Positions 46,948 through 56,518 are shown, numbered from the stretch's first letter. The stretch is DNA of 64,000 nucleotides from JAIYDQ01 sp034408855 (GCA_034408855.1 JAWXCK010000217.1:1-64000), one strand, 5' to 3'. A program made the numbers and translations. Notes: generated from the letters alone by a model not told the origin.

Positions 46948-48159
46948 ATGGCCGCGAAAGAAATACCCAACATAACAGAAGTTAACTTATCGGAACTTGG
47001 ACAAGGTTTAGATTCTCGATCAGACGACTATTCTACAAAACTTGCCGATCGTGTGCTATCAGCCGCAATCGAAGTTCGGGCGAGCGATATCCACTGGGAC
47101 GTTTTGGCTGGTTCGATGGTCGTGCGATGGCGTATCGATGGTCAATTGATAGACGTAGGCACATTTGCTCTCGGGCAAAATTCGAGTATCGCAGCTCGAT
47201 TGAAATCATTGGCCGGTTTACTTTCGTATCGAAGCGATATCCCGCAGGAAGGGCGATTGGTATTGCACGGAAGTTCTATCGAAGCTCGAGTTGGAACGCT
47301 CCCGACGCTTTATGGCGAGCGAATTGTGATTCGTCTTTCGAAGCTTTGGTCTAAGAACTGGCGATTGGATGATCTCGGCATGCCTGAGTTCGCGAAGCGG
47401 CATTTTATATCGTCACTTAAGCTCCCGTCGGGGGTTATTCTGATCAGTGGACCAGCCGGGACGGGCAAAACGACCACGGCCTACGCTTGCCTTCGAGAAA
47501 TCCTGGCGTCCAATTCCGATCGCCCTCGCGCAATGGTTTCACTCGAAGACCCGATCGAACAGTCGATCGACGGAGTTGCACAATCTCAAGTCCATAGTTC
47601 GGTCGGTTACACTTGGTCATCGGGCCTCAAAGCCATTTTGCGACAAGACCCAGAAGTCATGCTGGTCGGTGAAATTCGAGATGTGGAAACAGCCAACGTT
47701 GTCTTTCAAGCATCGCTTACCGGACAGCTTGTAATTACCACGATGCATGCACGATCGACTGCCGATGCAGTTCGACGACTCTTGGATATGAAGGTGCCAG
47801 TCCACCATCTTCGAAGTGGATTAAGTCTCCTGGTTTGCCAAAGGCTTTTGCAGCCCTTGCGAAGCCAAATCGATGGTGAAAATATTGGCTTAACTACCGA
47901 CATACTCAAATCAAATGATTCTGACAAATCGACCGATCGCACGGAACGATTTGATAGCCGCATTTTGCTTTCGGAAGTCTTTCCTGCTTTGGAAGACCAG
48001 CTTGGCCGTTTGATTGTTGAAGAGGCGGGCACGCTCGAAATTCAAGAAGCCGCTTGTGCTGCAGGCATGGTGAGTCTTTGGCAACAGTCGAATATAATGA
48101 AGAAGCAGGGACTTATCGGCGAAGACGAAATTCATCGACACTTTGGGCAATCGCAATGA
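46948..48159 (+). CDS. GspE/PilB-type assembly ATPase, short form
   Basis: This 403-residue ATPase powers pseudopilus or pilus assembly. Walker A GPAGTGKT is at residues 168-175. The Asp box SLEDPIEQSIDGVAQSQV, Walker B with LRQDPEVMLVGEIRD, and the His box TTMHARSTADAVRRLLDM follow in family order. It starts at the N2 domain (RASDIHWDVLAGSMVVRWRI) and lacks the N-terminal GspL-binding domain. After LLVCQRLLQPLR the four-Cys zinc element of most GspE proteins is missing. A TAAAAT box at 46933-46938 lies 9 bases before the ATG. The stop overlaps gspF as ATGA. Confidence 0.88.
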   Translation: MAAKEIPNITEVNLSELGQGLDSRSDDYSTKLADRVLSAAIEVRASDIHWDVLAGSMVVRWRIDGQLIDVGTFALGQNSSIAARLKSLAGLLSYRSDIPQEGRLVLHGSSIEARVGTLPTLYGERIVIRLSKLWSKNWRLDDLGMPEFAKRHFISSLKLPSGVILISGPAGTGKTTTAYACLREILASNSDRPRAMVSLEDPIEQSIDGVAQSQVHSSVGYTWSSGLKAILRQDPEVMLVGEIRDVETANVVFQASLTGQLVITTMHARSTADAVRRLLDMKVPVHHLRSGLSLLVCQRLLQPLRSQIDGENIGLTTDILKSNDSDKSTDRTERFDSRILLSEVFPALEDQLGRLIVEEAGTLEIQEAACAAGMVSLWQQSNIMKKQGLIGEDEIHRHFGQSQ

Positions 48160-49208
48160 TAAGCCAGACTGAAACGACAAACACGACTGCGTTGAAGCCA
48201 TTGACTCTTGAACACCAGTTGATTCTATGCGAACAGATCGCGGCCTTAGCCAATTCCGGAATGCCCCTCGAACGTGGACTTGCCCCATTGGTCAAGCAGT
48301 TACCCAAGTCGCTGGGCGATTCATCGCGACGAATCACCGATCGACTTGCAAAAGGACAGTCATTGTCGAAGTCGCTCGCCGAAGACAATCGACCAACTTC
48401 GCGAAGTCTTCATGCAACGGTTGAAGCTGGAATTGCCGGAAACTGCTTGGCACCAGCCCTGCGAAGCTGGATTGCGATCCACACCGAGCAGGGACGCTTT
48501 CGAAGTCGACTGCGCGCGGCGTTGGTCTATCCGCTGGTTTTGACGTTAGTGGCCGCATTCTCACTCGGCTATACCATCTACCATTCGATCCCGTTGTATC
48601 AGTCAGCGTTCGAATCGCTACACGCTCCGCTCCCTTTTTGGTTCGATTGGTTGTTAGTCCTCCATCGAACGCTGTGGGTGTGGACGACAGCGATGGCCGC
48701 ATTATGCATCATGCTATTAGTTTGGTCCTATCGGATGAATACCGTTCTGGCTCCAAGTGGCATGCCGAGAAATCGTGCTTACCAAATGCAGTTGCAAGCA
48801 CATGCTACTAGGCTGATGACTTGGATGATAGAAGCAAAGAGGCCGTTCGATCCGAGCTATTTGCTTGCGATCGAGGCCACCGGGATTCGACCGCAAACTG
48901 AAACTATCGATACCTTGAATCGGTTGAACACAAAAATTGCGTTGGGCTGGAATCCGATTTCAAAAGAGTGTCAAACAATTCTGAGAGCGGTAGAGAAAGG
49001 TGATTTATCGTTCGAAGACTCGAAGCCTTCCCTACTCGACCTTACAGATCAACTGAATTTACAAGCGGCTAGAATCGCCGAAAGACAGGCAAAGTTTATT
49101 CCTGTGATCGTTTCGATTTTTATTGGAGTAGTTGTCGTAGGCTTTTACGTCGTCGTCGTCTATCTGCCTTGGGTGCAGTTGCTCACCCGCTTGAGCGTTG
49201 TCAAGTAG
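48156..49208 (+). CDS. GspF/PilC-type inner membrane platform protein
   Basis: A 350-residue protein with two T2SF modules. The first is LILCEQIAALANSGMPLERG, then LAKGQSLSKSLAEDNRPTSR, with a membrane helix ALVYPLVLTLVAAFSLGYTI. The second (residues about 205-350) ends with the C-terminal helix FIPVIVSIFIGVVVVGFYVV. This is close to normal GspF size. The start at 48156 overlaps the gspE stop as ATGA and gives a normal N-terminus; the open frame upstream is inside gspE. A second, longer GspF-like protein is encoded divergently. Confidence 0.85.
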   Translation: MISQTETTNTTALKPLTLEHQLILCEQIAALANSGMPLERGLAPLVKQLPKSLGDSSRRITDRLAKGQSLSKSLAEDNRPTSRSLHATVEAGIAGNCLAPALRSWIAIHTEQGRFRSRLRAALVYPLVLTLVAAFSLGYTIYHSIPLYQSAFESLHAPLPFWFDWLLVLHRTLWVWTTAMAALCIMLLVWSYRMNTVLAPSGMPRNRAYQMQLQAHATRLMTWMIEAKRPFDPSYLLAIEATGIRPQTETIDTLNRLNTKIALGWNPISKECQTILRAVEKGDLSFEDSKPSLLDLTDQLNLQAARIAERQAKFIPVIVSIFIGVVVVGFYVVVVYLPWVQLLTRLSVVK

Positions 49209-49217
49209 CTGCGTCGT

Positions 49218-50252
49218 CTACTTACCGATATCTTGAAACAGCTTAAAGAACGGACTCTCGGTCGATAGGATCAATTGGCTATCAGGTCCGATCGATTTTT
49301 CGTACGCTTCTAAAGTACGCACGAACGAATAGAATTCGCCGGTCTTTTCGATCGCGTCGGCATAGCGTTTGATGGCTTCGCCGTCGGTTTTTCCGCGCAG
49401 CTCACTGGCTTTTTGTTGTCCTTCGCCTTCGATTTTAGCGACCTCGGCTTTGGTTTCGTTGATGATCGCGGCTTTTAAGCGTACGCCTTCGTTGATGTTC
49501 TTCGAAGAGATCGCCTGTCGTTCGGCAACCCATCGATCAAAGGTTTTTCTCCGAACACTGTCGACGAACCCAAGCTGCGAAATGCCGACATCGATCAACT
49601 CGATACCGCGGCCTGCGGGCTCTCCGTCAACTCCCAAGTCGACGCCGCTGGATGCTAGGCGGCGATGAGCTTCGGCTTTGATTCGATTCAGAATTTCAAG
49701 ACGGCCGACGCGAACGTTTTTGGGTTTTGAAACTGTGACTTGTTCGATCAACTCGGCGGGAATTCCGGCTGGCAACTGCTCAGTTGCTCCACCGGTCCGA
49801 ACGTCGCTGATCAGTAGTCCACGATTGGTACTGCGGACGATCTCTTCCAATTCATATTGCGTGATCACATCGCGAATCGCACTGCGCACAATTTGCTCGA
49901 CGCGTTGTTCGGCAACTTCCATCGTCCGCAAGCGCTGAACAAAAATAATCGGGTCGTTGACTCGCCAAATCGCCCATGGAATCAATTCGATTTTCTTGTC
50001 ATCTTTGGTCGGGAGGTCAGGAAGTAGATCTTGCTTACCATCTCCCCAAAACTGTTTGATTTTTGGAATGCGTTGGACCGAGTCGACGAGCGGTAGTTTG
50101 AAGTAGACCCCAGGGTCGGTATAGGCCGGACGTTGAGGAGCGCCGAATCGAAGAACGACTCCCATTTCTCGTTCGTCAATGATGAAGACAAACGCTGGAG
50201 CAATCAGAAGCAATACTGAGAGGGTGGCCAGGATATAGGTTGCAATTTTCAT
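49218..50252 (-). CDS. hflC: Membrane protease regulator HflC
   Basis: A band-7/SPFH protein with one N-terminal membrane helix (YILATLSVLLLIAPAFVFII). The SPFH domain opens with DEREMGVVLRFGAPQ, and a long helical region contains ERQAISSKNINEGVRLKA and the HflC-typical GEGQQKASELRGKTDGEA. With HflK it forms the large ring complex around FtsH; ftsH is in the same window but 43 kb away. Length is 344 residues. It follows hflK by 66 bp and ends 9 bp from the convergent gspF end. Confidence 0.93.
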   Translation of the reverse strand: MKIATYILATLSVLLLIAPAFVFIIDEREMGVVLRFGAPQRPAYTDPGVYFKLPLVDSVQRIPKIKQFWGDGKQDLLPDLPTKDDKKIELIPWAIWRVNDPIIFVQRLRTMEVAEQRVEQIVRSAIRDVITQYELEEIVRSTNRGLLISDVRTGGATEQLPAGIPAELIEQVTVSKPKNVRVGRLEILNRIKAEAHRRLASSGVDLGVDGEPAGRGIELIDVGISQLGFVDSVRRKTFDRWVAERQAISSKNINEGVRLKAAIINETKAEVAKIEGEGQQKASELRGKTDGEAIKRYADAIEKTGEFYSFVRTLEAYEKSIGPDSQLILSTESPFFKLFQDIGK

Positions 50253-50318
50253 GTTGGATAAAAACGGTTGGCGAAAAAACGGTGAAGATTCTCAACGATG
50301 TTTATTGATTTGGCAAAA

Positions 50319-51365
50319 CTAGTTTGCCGGGAGCGTCAACGGCGAGGATCCTTCGGTCGATCTAGGAGTTGTCACACTATTTGAAGCGTTAGGTGTTACG
50401 TTCAGGAACGGAAAGGGTTTGTTCGATTGGCCGTCGATGATGACCTTGGGACCGCTTTGCTTGATGACTTTTTCCATCATTTCGATGTGCATGCGTGTTC
50501 GCGTTAATTCAGGTGCTAATTGGTAACTTTCGTACTTCGAAAGCAGCGCTGAAACCTCGCCCTCGACTTCGGCTAGTTTGCGCGAAGCATATCCTTCGGC
50601 GTCTCGAATCAATCGATCGCGTTCGGCTTCAGCGGTTGGTATCAACTGATTGCGTTCGCGATAAGCTTCGTTCACCGATTGGTCGCGCTGCTGGATAGAT
50701 GCGTTGACTTCATCAAAAGCCGGCTTCACCCGATCTGGTGGAGTGACTCGCTGCATCTGCAAATCGGTGATCGTAATCCCGCTTCCGAATTCGTCGAGCT
50801 TATCGCTCAACTCTTTGAGGGCGATCGAAGTGATCTCTTCGCGTTTGCCGGTTAAGAGTTCTTCTGCCGAATAGTCGCCGACGGCACGATGCATCACGCT
50901 TCGAGAAACGGCCACGATCGCTAAGGCAATTTCACCTTCGTCGCCATTAAAATTAAAAAGGTAATCTTTAGGTTCGGTAACTCGCCAAAAGACGTTCCAT
51001 TCCACGACTGCTGCATAAAGATCGCCGGTCAGGATAAGTTTGTCTTCTTGTTCATCCATGCCTAGAGTCGAGTTTTGGCTATAACCCGGTGCATCATACT
51101 GAGAATGCGGCAACCGGAGCGAGCGTTCGCCTTGGTCGACGATAAAACGCTGTTCGATCCAAGGGATTTTGAAATGCAATCCCGGTAGATCCGTTCGAAG
51201 GTATTTGCCGAATCGCAACACGACGGCTTGTTCATGTGCGGCGACCGTAAAAACGCCGCTGTAGAGCACGTAAACGATGAGGAAGGCGGCTAAGCCAAAC
51301 ACTACTGTTCCAACAAGCTGTTGCGGCGAGATTTCAATGGGCGGTGTAGATTTCTTTATGTTCAT
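50319..51365 (-). CDS. hflK: Membrane protease regulator HflK
   Basis: A 348-residue SPFH protein with one N-terminal helix (LVGTVVFGLAAFLIVYVLYS). The HflK-typical opening of the domain is AHEQAVVLRFGKYLRTDLPG with HFKIPWIEQ. The late RERNQLIPTAEAERDRLIRD segment is followed by a Ser/Thr/Pro-rich tail. HflK pairs with HflC to control FtsH proteolysis. Its ATG overlaps the miaB stop (TAATG), so expression is probably coupled to miaB, an order also found in other bacteria with miaB and hflKC nearby. Confidence 0.93.
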   Translation of the reverse strand: MNIKKSTPPIEISPQQLVGTVVFGLAAFLIVYVLYSGVFTVAAHEQAVVLRFGKYLRTDLPGLHFKIPWIEQRFIVDQGERSLRLPHSQYDAPGYSQNSTLGMDEQEDKLILTGDLYAAVVEWNVFWRVTEPKDYLFNFNGDEGEIALAIVAVSRSVMHRAVGDYSAEELLTGKREEITSIALKELSDKLDEFGSGITITDLQMQRVTPPDRVKPAFDEVNASIQQRDQSVNEAYRERNQLIPTAEAERDRLIRDAEGYASRKLAEVEGEVSALLSKYESYQLAPELTRTRMHIEMMEKVIKQSGPKVIIDGQSNKPFPFLNVTPNASNSVTTPRSTEGSSPLTLPAN

Positions 51366-52825
51366 TATTTCGATTTGGCGATCGTGAGCGGAATCAGTTC
51401 GGGTGTTGTTTCAAAGGTGTCGACAGTTCCGAAAAGCGTAAATCCAGTTACATCGTCGATAGTGACTTGGAGTATTTCACCGGCTTGGCGAGTATTACCT
51501 TGCCATACGACGATTCGGTCGCAAGAGGTTCGGCCAGTCATTTGAACGATGGGGCCTTCTTCTTTCTGGCGGAGCGATAGCTTGCTGGGTCCTTCGACGA
51601 GAACTTCGACGGATCGTCCGAGGAACGGCAAGTTGTCTTCGAGGCAAATGCGATTTTGAACTTCGAGAAGTTCATGATTGCGACGCTTTTTTACTTCTTC
51701 CGGAATGTCGTCTTCTAAGAGTTCGGCTCCTTTGGTGCCGGCGCGGACGCTGTATTGAAAAATAAAGCTGTTTTTAAAGCGGCAGCGTTCGACCAGCGTG
51801 ATCGTGTCCTGGAATTCCTCGTCGGTTTCGCCACAGAAGCCGACGATAAAATCGCTAGCAATGGCGGCGTTTGGAAGGATCTCGTGTATCCGATCCATCA
51901 TCGCGTAGTAGTCTGCCGTGGTGTACCCGCGTTTCATCCGTTTGAGAACCGTATCGCTGCCGCTTTGGGCAGGGACATGAAGGTAGGGCGAGCACTTCGG
52001 GAGATCGCGAATTGCTTCCAATAATTCTCGCGTCATATCTTTGGGATAGTTCGTCACGAACTTGATCCGTTCAATACCGTCGATCGCGTTCAGGTCGACA
52101 AGCAAGTCGGCAAGTCGCCAAGTTCTAGTGTCTTCGGTGAAACGATACGAATTGACGGTCTGGCCCAAGAGCGTGATCTCTTTGCAACCTTGATCGGCGA
52201 GCAGTCTCGCTTCGGTCAAAATCTGACTTGGCAATCGTCCCTGCTCCGGCCCACGCGTCATGGGAACGATGCAATAAGTACAAAATTTATCGCATCCAAT
52301 CTGTATCCGAATGTAGGCTTGATACGGAGTCGGACGCATCTCGGGATCGCGAAGCGGATCGAACGTTTCATGACTTCGACGAATCTCTTCCTGCGTTCCG
52401 TCGCGGCGGTTCATGCTGACCGCCAGTTGCTGGCCTTGGCCATCGGCGACTTTTTCGAGCAAGCTCGGAATCTGATGCAATTGTCCTGGTCCGACAACCA
52501 GATCGACAAACGGGACGCGATCAAAAATCGCCTTTTGATCCTTCTGAGCCATGCAACCGATGACACCGATAATTTTGTCCGGATGCTTGAGTTTCAGTTG
52601 CTTCAGATGAAAAAGATTGTTGTACGACTTTTCTTCGGCATGTTCCCGGACGCTACAGGTATTGAATAGAATGGTGTCTGCAAGACCTGGATCTTGAGTC
52701 AGTCGATAGCCGTGCTTACGAAGCGAAGCGACCACCATCTCGCTATCGAGCACATTCATCTGACATCCAACGGTGTCGATGTAAAGATGTTTTACGGCTG
52801 GCGGATCCTGAGTGACGTTCGACAT
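51365..52825 (-). CDS. miaB: tRNA-2-methylthio-N6-dimethylallyladenosine synthase
   Basis: MiaB is a radical SAM enzyme with two 4Fe-4S clusters that adds the 2-methylthio group to i6A37 of tRNAs. The N-terminal methylthiotransferase domain has cluster Cys in TVGCQMN, FNTCSVRE and IGCMAQ. The radical SAM motif is CDKFCTYC. A C-terminal TRAM domain contains LSLRQKEEGPIVQMTGRTSC. With the start at 52825 the length is 486 residues, near normal; the frame is open to 52924. Confidence 0.95.
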   Translation of the reverse strand: MSNVTQDPPAVKHLYIDTVGCQMNVLDSEMVVASLRKHGYRLTQDPGLADTILFNTCSVREHAEEKSYNNLFHLKQLKLKHPDKIIGVIGCMAQKDQKAIFDRVPFVDLVVGPGQLHQIPSLLEKVADGQGQQLAVSMNRRDGTQEEIRRSHETFDPLRDPEMRPTPYQAYIRIQIGCDKFCTYCIVPMTRGPEQGRLPSQILTEARLLADQGCKEITLLGQTVNSYRFTEDTRTWRLADLLVDLNAIDGIERIKFVTNYPKDMTRELLEAIRDLPKCSPYLHVPAQSGSDTVLKRMKRGYTTADYYAMMDRIHEILPNAAIASDFIVGFCGETDEEFQDTITLVERCRFKNSFIFQYSVRAGTKGAELLEDDIPEEVKKRRNHELLEVQNRICLEDNLPFLGRSVEVLVEGPSKLSLRQKEEGPIVQMTGRTSCDRIVVWQGNTRQAGEILQVTIDDVTGFTLFGTVDTFETTPELIPLTIAKSK

Positions 52826-53030
52826 GGTAAGGGGAATCATGCAAGGATTTGGGAGTTCTGAAGCCATTTCGGGCTTGCGAATAGCCTTGACTATCGCCGA
52901 CCAACCATCCAACGGCAAGGGCAACGAGCGTTGAGCTTAGCAGTATTCCCGGTATAACAACCTTTGTTCGCGAGTATCCAGGGTTTTCTGGGATGCGACT
53001 TGCGATTTGGCCTGAAAAGAACTTCCAAAA

Positions 53031-53975
53031 ATGCAGCAGACAGTACAAATTGACGGCGTAACGCTATCGTTGAGCAATAAGATTGCCAATGATTCTAAAT
53101 GGATTGGGCAAACCGAAGTTCTCCGCCAACTTTCGGCCTGCTGGTTGGTAGTCGATGAAAAAGACCTGCCCCTCGCTCCTCGATTGATCGGTCCGCCTGG
53201 GATTGGAAAGACGGCGTTGGCCATGGCAGCGGCGTCATTGCGCGATCAAGAACTTTACATTTATCAGTGCACCGCCGACACGCGCCCCGAAGATTTGCTC
53301 GTCACGCCTGTGCTATCCAGTCAAGGCAAGATCGCCTATCACGCGTCGCCCTTGGTAACGGCCATGATTCGAGGCGCCGTATGCATCCTCGACGAAGGGA
53401 ACCGGATGAATGAAAAGTCATGGGCGTCGCTCGCTCCGCTGCTCGATCATCGACGCTACATCGAATCGATCGTTGCCGGCATTACGGTGACTGCTCATCC
53501 AGATTTCCGCTGCGCAGTGACGATGAATCAAGACGATTCGACCTACGAAATTCCTGACTATATCTTGAGCCGGCTGCAACCGACACTCAGCGTTGGCTTT
53601 CCTAATCGACAGGACGAACTTGCGATCCTTCAATATCACCTGCCGTTTGCGGCACCGGAGATGCTGGCCTTGACGGTCGATTTTCTACAGCAGTCGCATT
53701 CGCTGAAGCTCGATTTTTCTGCTCGCGATGGAATCCAATTGCTGCGCTATGCAATCAAGCGACTTGCGCAAGATCCGACGCATCCAGCCTCGCTCGATGC
53801 TGTATGGCTTGAATCGTTAGAGGCATGTTTGGGCGAAGATGCGCTCGATATGCAAGCTGCTTATGAACGAAAGAGTCGATCGCTTCAGGGCGATTCGTTA
53901 CCGCAAGGACTTGGCGATTTCTTTTTGGATCCTGACGATCCGATGCATCCCGATTTCGACGACGACGAAGCATAA
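53031..53975 (+). CDS. MoxR-like AAA+ ATPase
   Basis: A 314-residue AAA_5/MoxR-type ATPase. Walker A GPPGIGKT is at residues 54-61, Walker B AVCILDEGNRMNEKS near 115-125, sensor-1 region RCAVTMNQDD near 162, and a sensor-2-like LSRLQPTLSV follows. A highly acidic tail (DPDDPMHPDFDDDEA) ends the protein. Such ATPases usually act with a VWA-domain partner to load metals or remodel enzymes; none is next to this gene. It is divergent from miaB with a 205-bp gap. Confidence 0.78.
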   Translation: MQQTVQIDGVTLSLSNKIANDSKWIGQTEVLRQLSACWLVVDEKDLPLAPRLIGPPGIGKTALAMAAASLRDQELYIYQCTADTRPEDLLVTPVLSSQGKIAYHASPLVTAMIRGAVCILDEGNRMNEKSWASLAPLLDHRRYIESIVAGITVTAHPDFRCAVTMNQDDSTYEIPDYILSRLQPTLSVGFPNRQDELAILQYHLPFAAPEMLALTVDFLQQSHSLKLDFSARDGIQLLRYAIKRLAQDPTHPASLDAVWLESLEACLGEDALDMQAAYERKSRSLQGDSLPQGLGDFFLDPDDPMHPDFDDDEA

Positions 53976-54040
53976 GCATCGCCAACCATATTTTCGAAAG
54001 TTATTTGACCAGTCCCCAATTGCGTGGCAGGGAGCAGCAA

Positions 54041-54361
54041 CTACTTTAATTCCAAGAGTTCGACTTTTCTAAAATCGATCGGATGGCTTTCCGACTGCAG
54101 CGAAATGTAGCCACGATCGAGCAACAAGCTTGGGCGACCGGCAGCCAGTTCTTTTGCATCTTGCACTCGAAACGTTTCGGCGTAGTTGTCGCCAAAATCA
54201 TAGTATCGAATCTTGGGCGTCCAGCCATCCAAATCTTTGCCCTTGAAAAGTTGAATCCACTTTTCGCTCGATTCTGTCGCATCTTGGCAGACGACGATCC
54301 CCGAAGTGGATAAGAGACCCAAGCCAAATCCGAATACAGACAAGACAAGCTTTTTGATCAC
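54041..54361 (-). pseudogene. DUF1080 (3-keto-disaccharide hydrolase) gene with internal in-frame deletion
   Basis: From a GTG at 54361 (AGGA eight bases upstream) a 106-residue product has a signal peptide (VIKKLVLSVFGFGLGLLSTS). It then shows the family opening WIQLFKGKDLDGWTPKIRYY with NYAETFRVQD. At about residue 67 it jumps to the family ending GYISLQSESHPIDFRKVELL. The beta-sandwich core of about 130-150 residues normally between these parts is missing, yet the frame stays open. The junction lies near 54150-54165. The shortened product can hardly fold as the intact domain, so it is called a pseudogene, though it could still be expressed. Confidence 0.72.
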
Positions 54362-54485
54362 GACGATATTCCTAGTTCTTATTGTGTGAGAATCTTGGTG
54401 TCGGCGCAATCGAGATGTCAGAAACATGAGCCGAGCAAGCCAAAGCGTACCCCACGTTGATATACGGCGTTGCCGACCAACGGCT

Positions 54486-55223
54486 TTAGAAATTGCGTCG
54501 GTAGTACGGCGAGGCTTGAAGGTGAGTGGGCTGGCCATTCGAATGATAGTGGTACGTTGTTGGTCCTGGATGGATCGGTCGAGTTACGTAAACCGGTGCA
54601 GGGCTATACTGCTCGTGAATGATCACTTGTCGTTGCGGGATCGGAGCTTGCGAAACAACCACGGTTCCTCCCACGGGCGCCCGTTGCATCGCTTCGATAA
54701 CATAGTCGCATACTCCGGCGTCATGCATCGTAAGTACATCGTCGGTATTCGGTTGGTAGGCGACTCCGCTGGCATTGATGTGATTGATAATCACGTTTTC
54801 ACTTACGCCGCTTCGGGTAAGGGCGATGACATCGGCGATCGAAACCGGACGGCGCACTGGAACCGTTTGAACAGTGCTGGAATAAACCGGCGTTGTGTGA
54901 ACGTGAGTCGAATAGACTGGAGTGGAATAGACTTGGCTATTGCGGCCAACGTTATAGGCTTGTTGCTGTTCGTAATAACGAATCTGACGCTGTTGTTCTT
55001 GTTGTTTTCCGAGGACCCCGCCAGCGACCGCTCCAACGGCGCCACCAATAAGAGCACCTTCGGGTGTCTCATTGTTTTGATGACCGATGATGCCGCCGAT
55101 GACGGCACCCGCGACGCCTCCTAACACCGCACCGTCGCGAGTTTGCGAAAGCCCTTGTGAAGAGAGGCCGAAAGCGGCAGACGCACCGGCGAGGCAATAA
55201 AGAGCAATTTTTCGATGGGCCAT
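54486..55223 (-). CDS. Exported glycine-zipper protein
   Basis: A 245-residue protein with a signal peptide (ALYCLAGASAAFGLSSQGLS). A glycine-zipper region follows (GAVLGGVAGAVIGGIIGHQN and GALIGGAVGAVAGGVLGKQQ), likely membrane-inserting. Next are a Gln/Tyr stretch, a repetitive VYSTPVYSTHVHTTPVYSST segment, and a small helical domain (SIADVIALTRSGVSENVIIN, TMHDAGVCDYVIEAM). A His/Pro/Tyr-rich tail ends it. Proteins of this plan are common outer-envelope components in planctomycetes; the function is not known. Confidence 0.8.
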   Translation of the reverse strand: MAHRKIALYCLAGASAAFGLSSQGLSQTRDGAVLGGVAGAVIGGIIGHQNNETPEGALIGGAVGAVAGGVLGKQQEQQRQIRYYEQQQAYNVGRNSQVYSTPVYSTHVHTTPVYSSTVQTVPVRRPVSIADVIALTRSGVSENVIINHINASGVAYQPNTDDVLTMHDAGVCDYVIEAMQRAPVGGTVVVSQAPIPQRQVIIHEQYSPAPVYVTRPIHPGPTTYHYHSNGQPTHLQASPYYRRNF

Positions 55224-55429
55224 AGCAGAATCCTTTGTGTTTGAGCTGTCTAATACTTTATCGGACGCTGTGACGTCCAGACTGTAAGGCGTTCGGCAGC
55301 TTGATTTTGCGAGAAACTGCTCTTCTTCGTTGACCTTAACACCGCTCGCTAACTATACTTAGTGCTTGTAACATGGCATGGCGAGCGGTTGCCAATCCAT
55401 GAAATCGTTCCTGCAAGCCTTGATTTTCC

Positions 55430-56518
55430 ATGCCAAAAGCTAATTTCCAACGGTTCCTTGGCTGGTTTCTGCTTTTAGGAATAACCTCGCTAAGCCCCCC
55501 ATATTATTCTGCCGGGCCAAATTCGAGCTGGCTGGGTTCCGTTGCAACGGGTCAAGAAGGCGCCAATGTTTCCGTCGGAGCAAGCAGCCCATTAGGATTG
55601 TCAGTCCCCTCCGTCGCGACTCCGCAACCTCTTGCCGCTAGAGAACTTGCGCCAGGAGTTCTGATAACCGTTGCTCCCGATCAGAATGCACAGGACACGG
55701 CGATTGGCCCTTTAAACTTGGATTACGTCGCCAAGCACCCGGAACTCGAATGGACTGATCCGGATTTCGAAGGTGGCACGCCGCATTTTGCATCGAAAAG
55801 CGAAACGTTATTGGAAATGGGCCGAGGCGTAACCCTCCGTCACCCAGTTTGGGCTTTCGAGTTTTCCTTCAAACCTGTTCGAACCATCGAAGTCGATCTG
55901 CCTAGTAAATCGGGCGGATTCGAACGAAAACTGGTCTGGTATTTGGTTTATCGATTGCGTTACGTCGGAGGCGATTTGCTCCCGGTTCTCGACGAGGCGG
56001 GAGTTCCCAACGCGCCCAGAGAAGTAAATTTCAAGTCGCTTCGATTTTTGCCGCGATTTACTCTGATTAGCACACAGTCAAAAATCGAGAAGGATTCGAC
56101 AATATTGCGATCGGCAGTTCAAGCGATTGCAGATCGAGAAAGGGTTGGGAAGCCGATCCTGGATACTTTTCAGATCGCTCGCCGCGAGATCCTACCAAGC
56201 CTTGGGGACGTCGATAACTCGGTTTGGGGGGTGGCAACATGGACCGATATCGATCCTCGGACCGATTTTTTTGTCGTTCGGGTGAAGGGGCTCACTAATG
56301 CGTATCAGTTGAAAATGGAAGGCGAAAATCGAAAATTTAGCCGTAAGACTTTGCAGATTCACTTCTGGCGTCCGGGCGATACGATAGCTCAAGCCGAAGA
56401 TCGCATTCGCTTGGGAGTGCCCGCTTTTCTCGATAATGCGATGCAAAATCACATTTTAAAGCAGTTCGCTGAATTTGAACTCGAAAAACGCCTTGATTAT
56501 CAATGGGTTTACCGATAA
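55430..56518 (+). CDS. Exported protein of unknown function
   Basis: A 362-residue protein with a signal or anchor helix (FLGWFLLLGITSLSPPYYSA) and a Gly/Ser/Pro-rich linker to about residue 75. A folded part follows with VWAFEFSFKPVRTIEVDLPS, VWYLVYRLRYVGGDLLP, TDFFVVRVKGLTNAYQLKME and a final KQFAEFELEKRLDYQWVYR. I do not recognise a named family. It stands 47 bp upstream of rpmA on the same strand, in the place where rplU is often found, so it may share the rpmA-obgE transcript. Confidence 0.78.
   Translation: MPKANFQRFLGWFLLLGITSLSPPYYSAGPNSSWLGSVATGQEGANVSVGASSPLGLSVPSVATPQPLAARELAPGVLITVAPDQNAQDTAIGPLNLDYVAKHPELEWTDPDFEGGTPHFASKSETLLEMGRGVTLRHPVWAFEFSFKPVRTIEVDLPSKSGGFERKLVWYLVYRLRYVGGDLLPVLDEAGVPNAPREVNFKSLRFLPRFTLISTQSKIEKDSTILRSAVQAIADRERVGKPILDTFQIARREILPSLGDVDNSVWGVATWTDIDPRTDFFVVRVKGLTNAYQLKMEGENRKFSRKTLQIHFWRPGDTIAQAEDRIRLGVPAFLDNAMQNHILKQFAEFELEKRLDYQWVYR

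Noticed and set aside
54046..54348. Second reading frame in the DUF1080 remnant, suggesting a frameshift
   Set aside because: Both conserved ends of the domain are in one frame, so the defect is an in-frame deletion and the other frame is a shadow.
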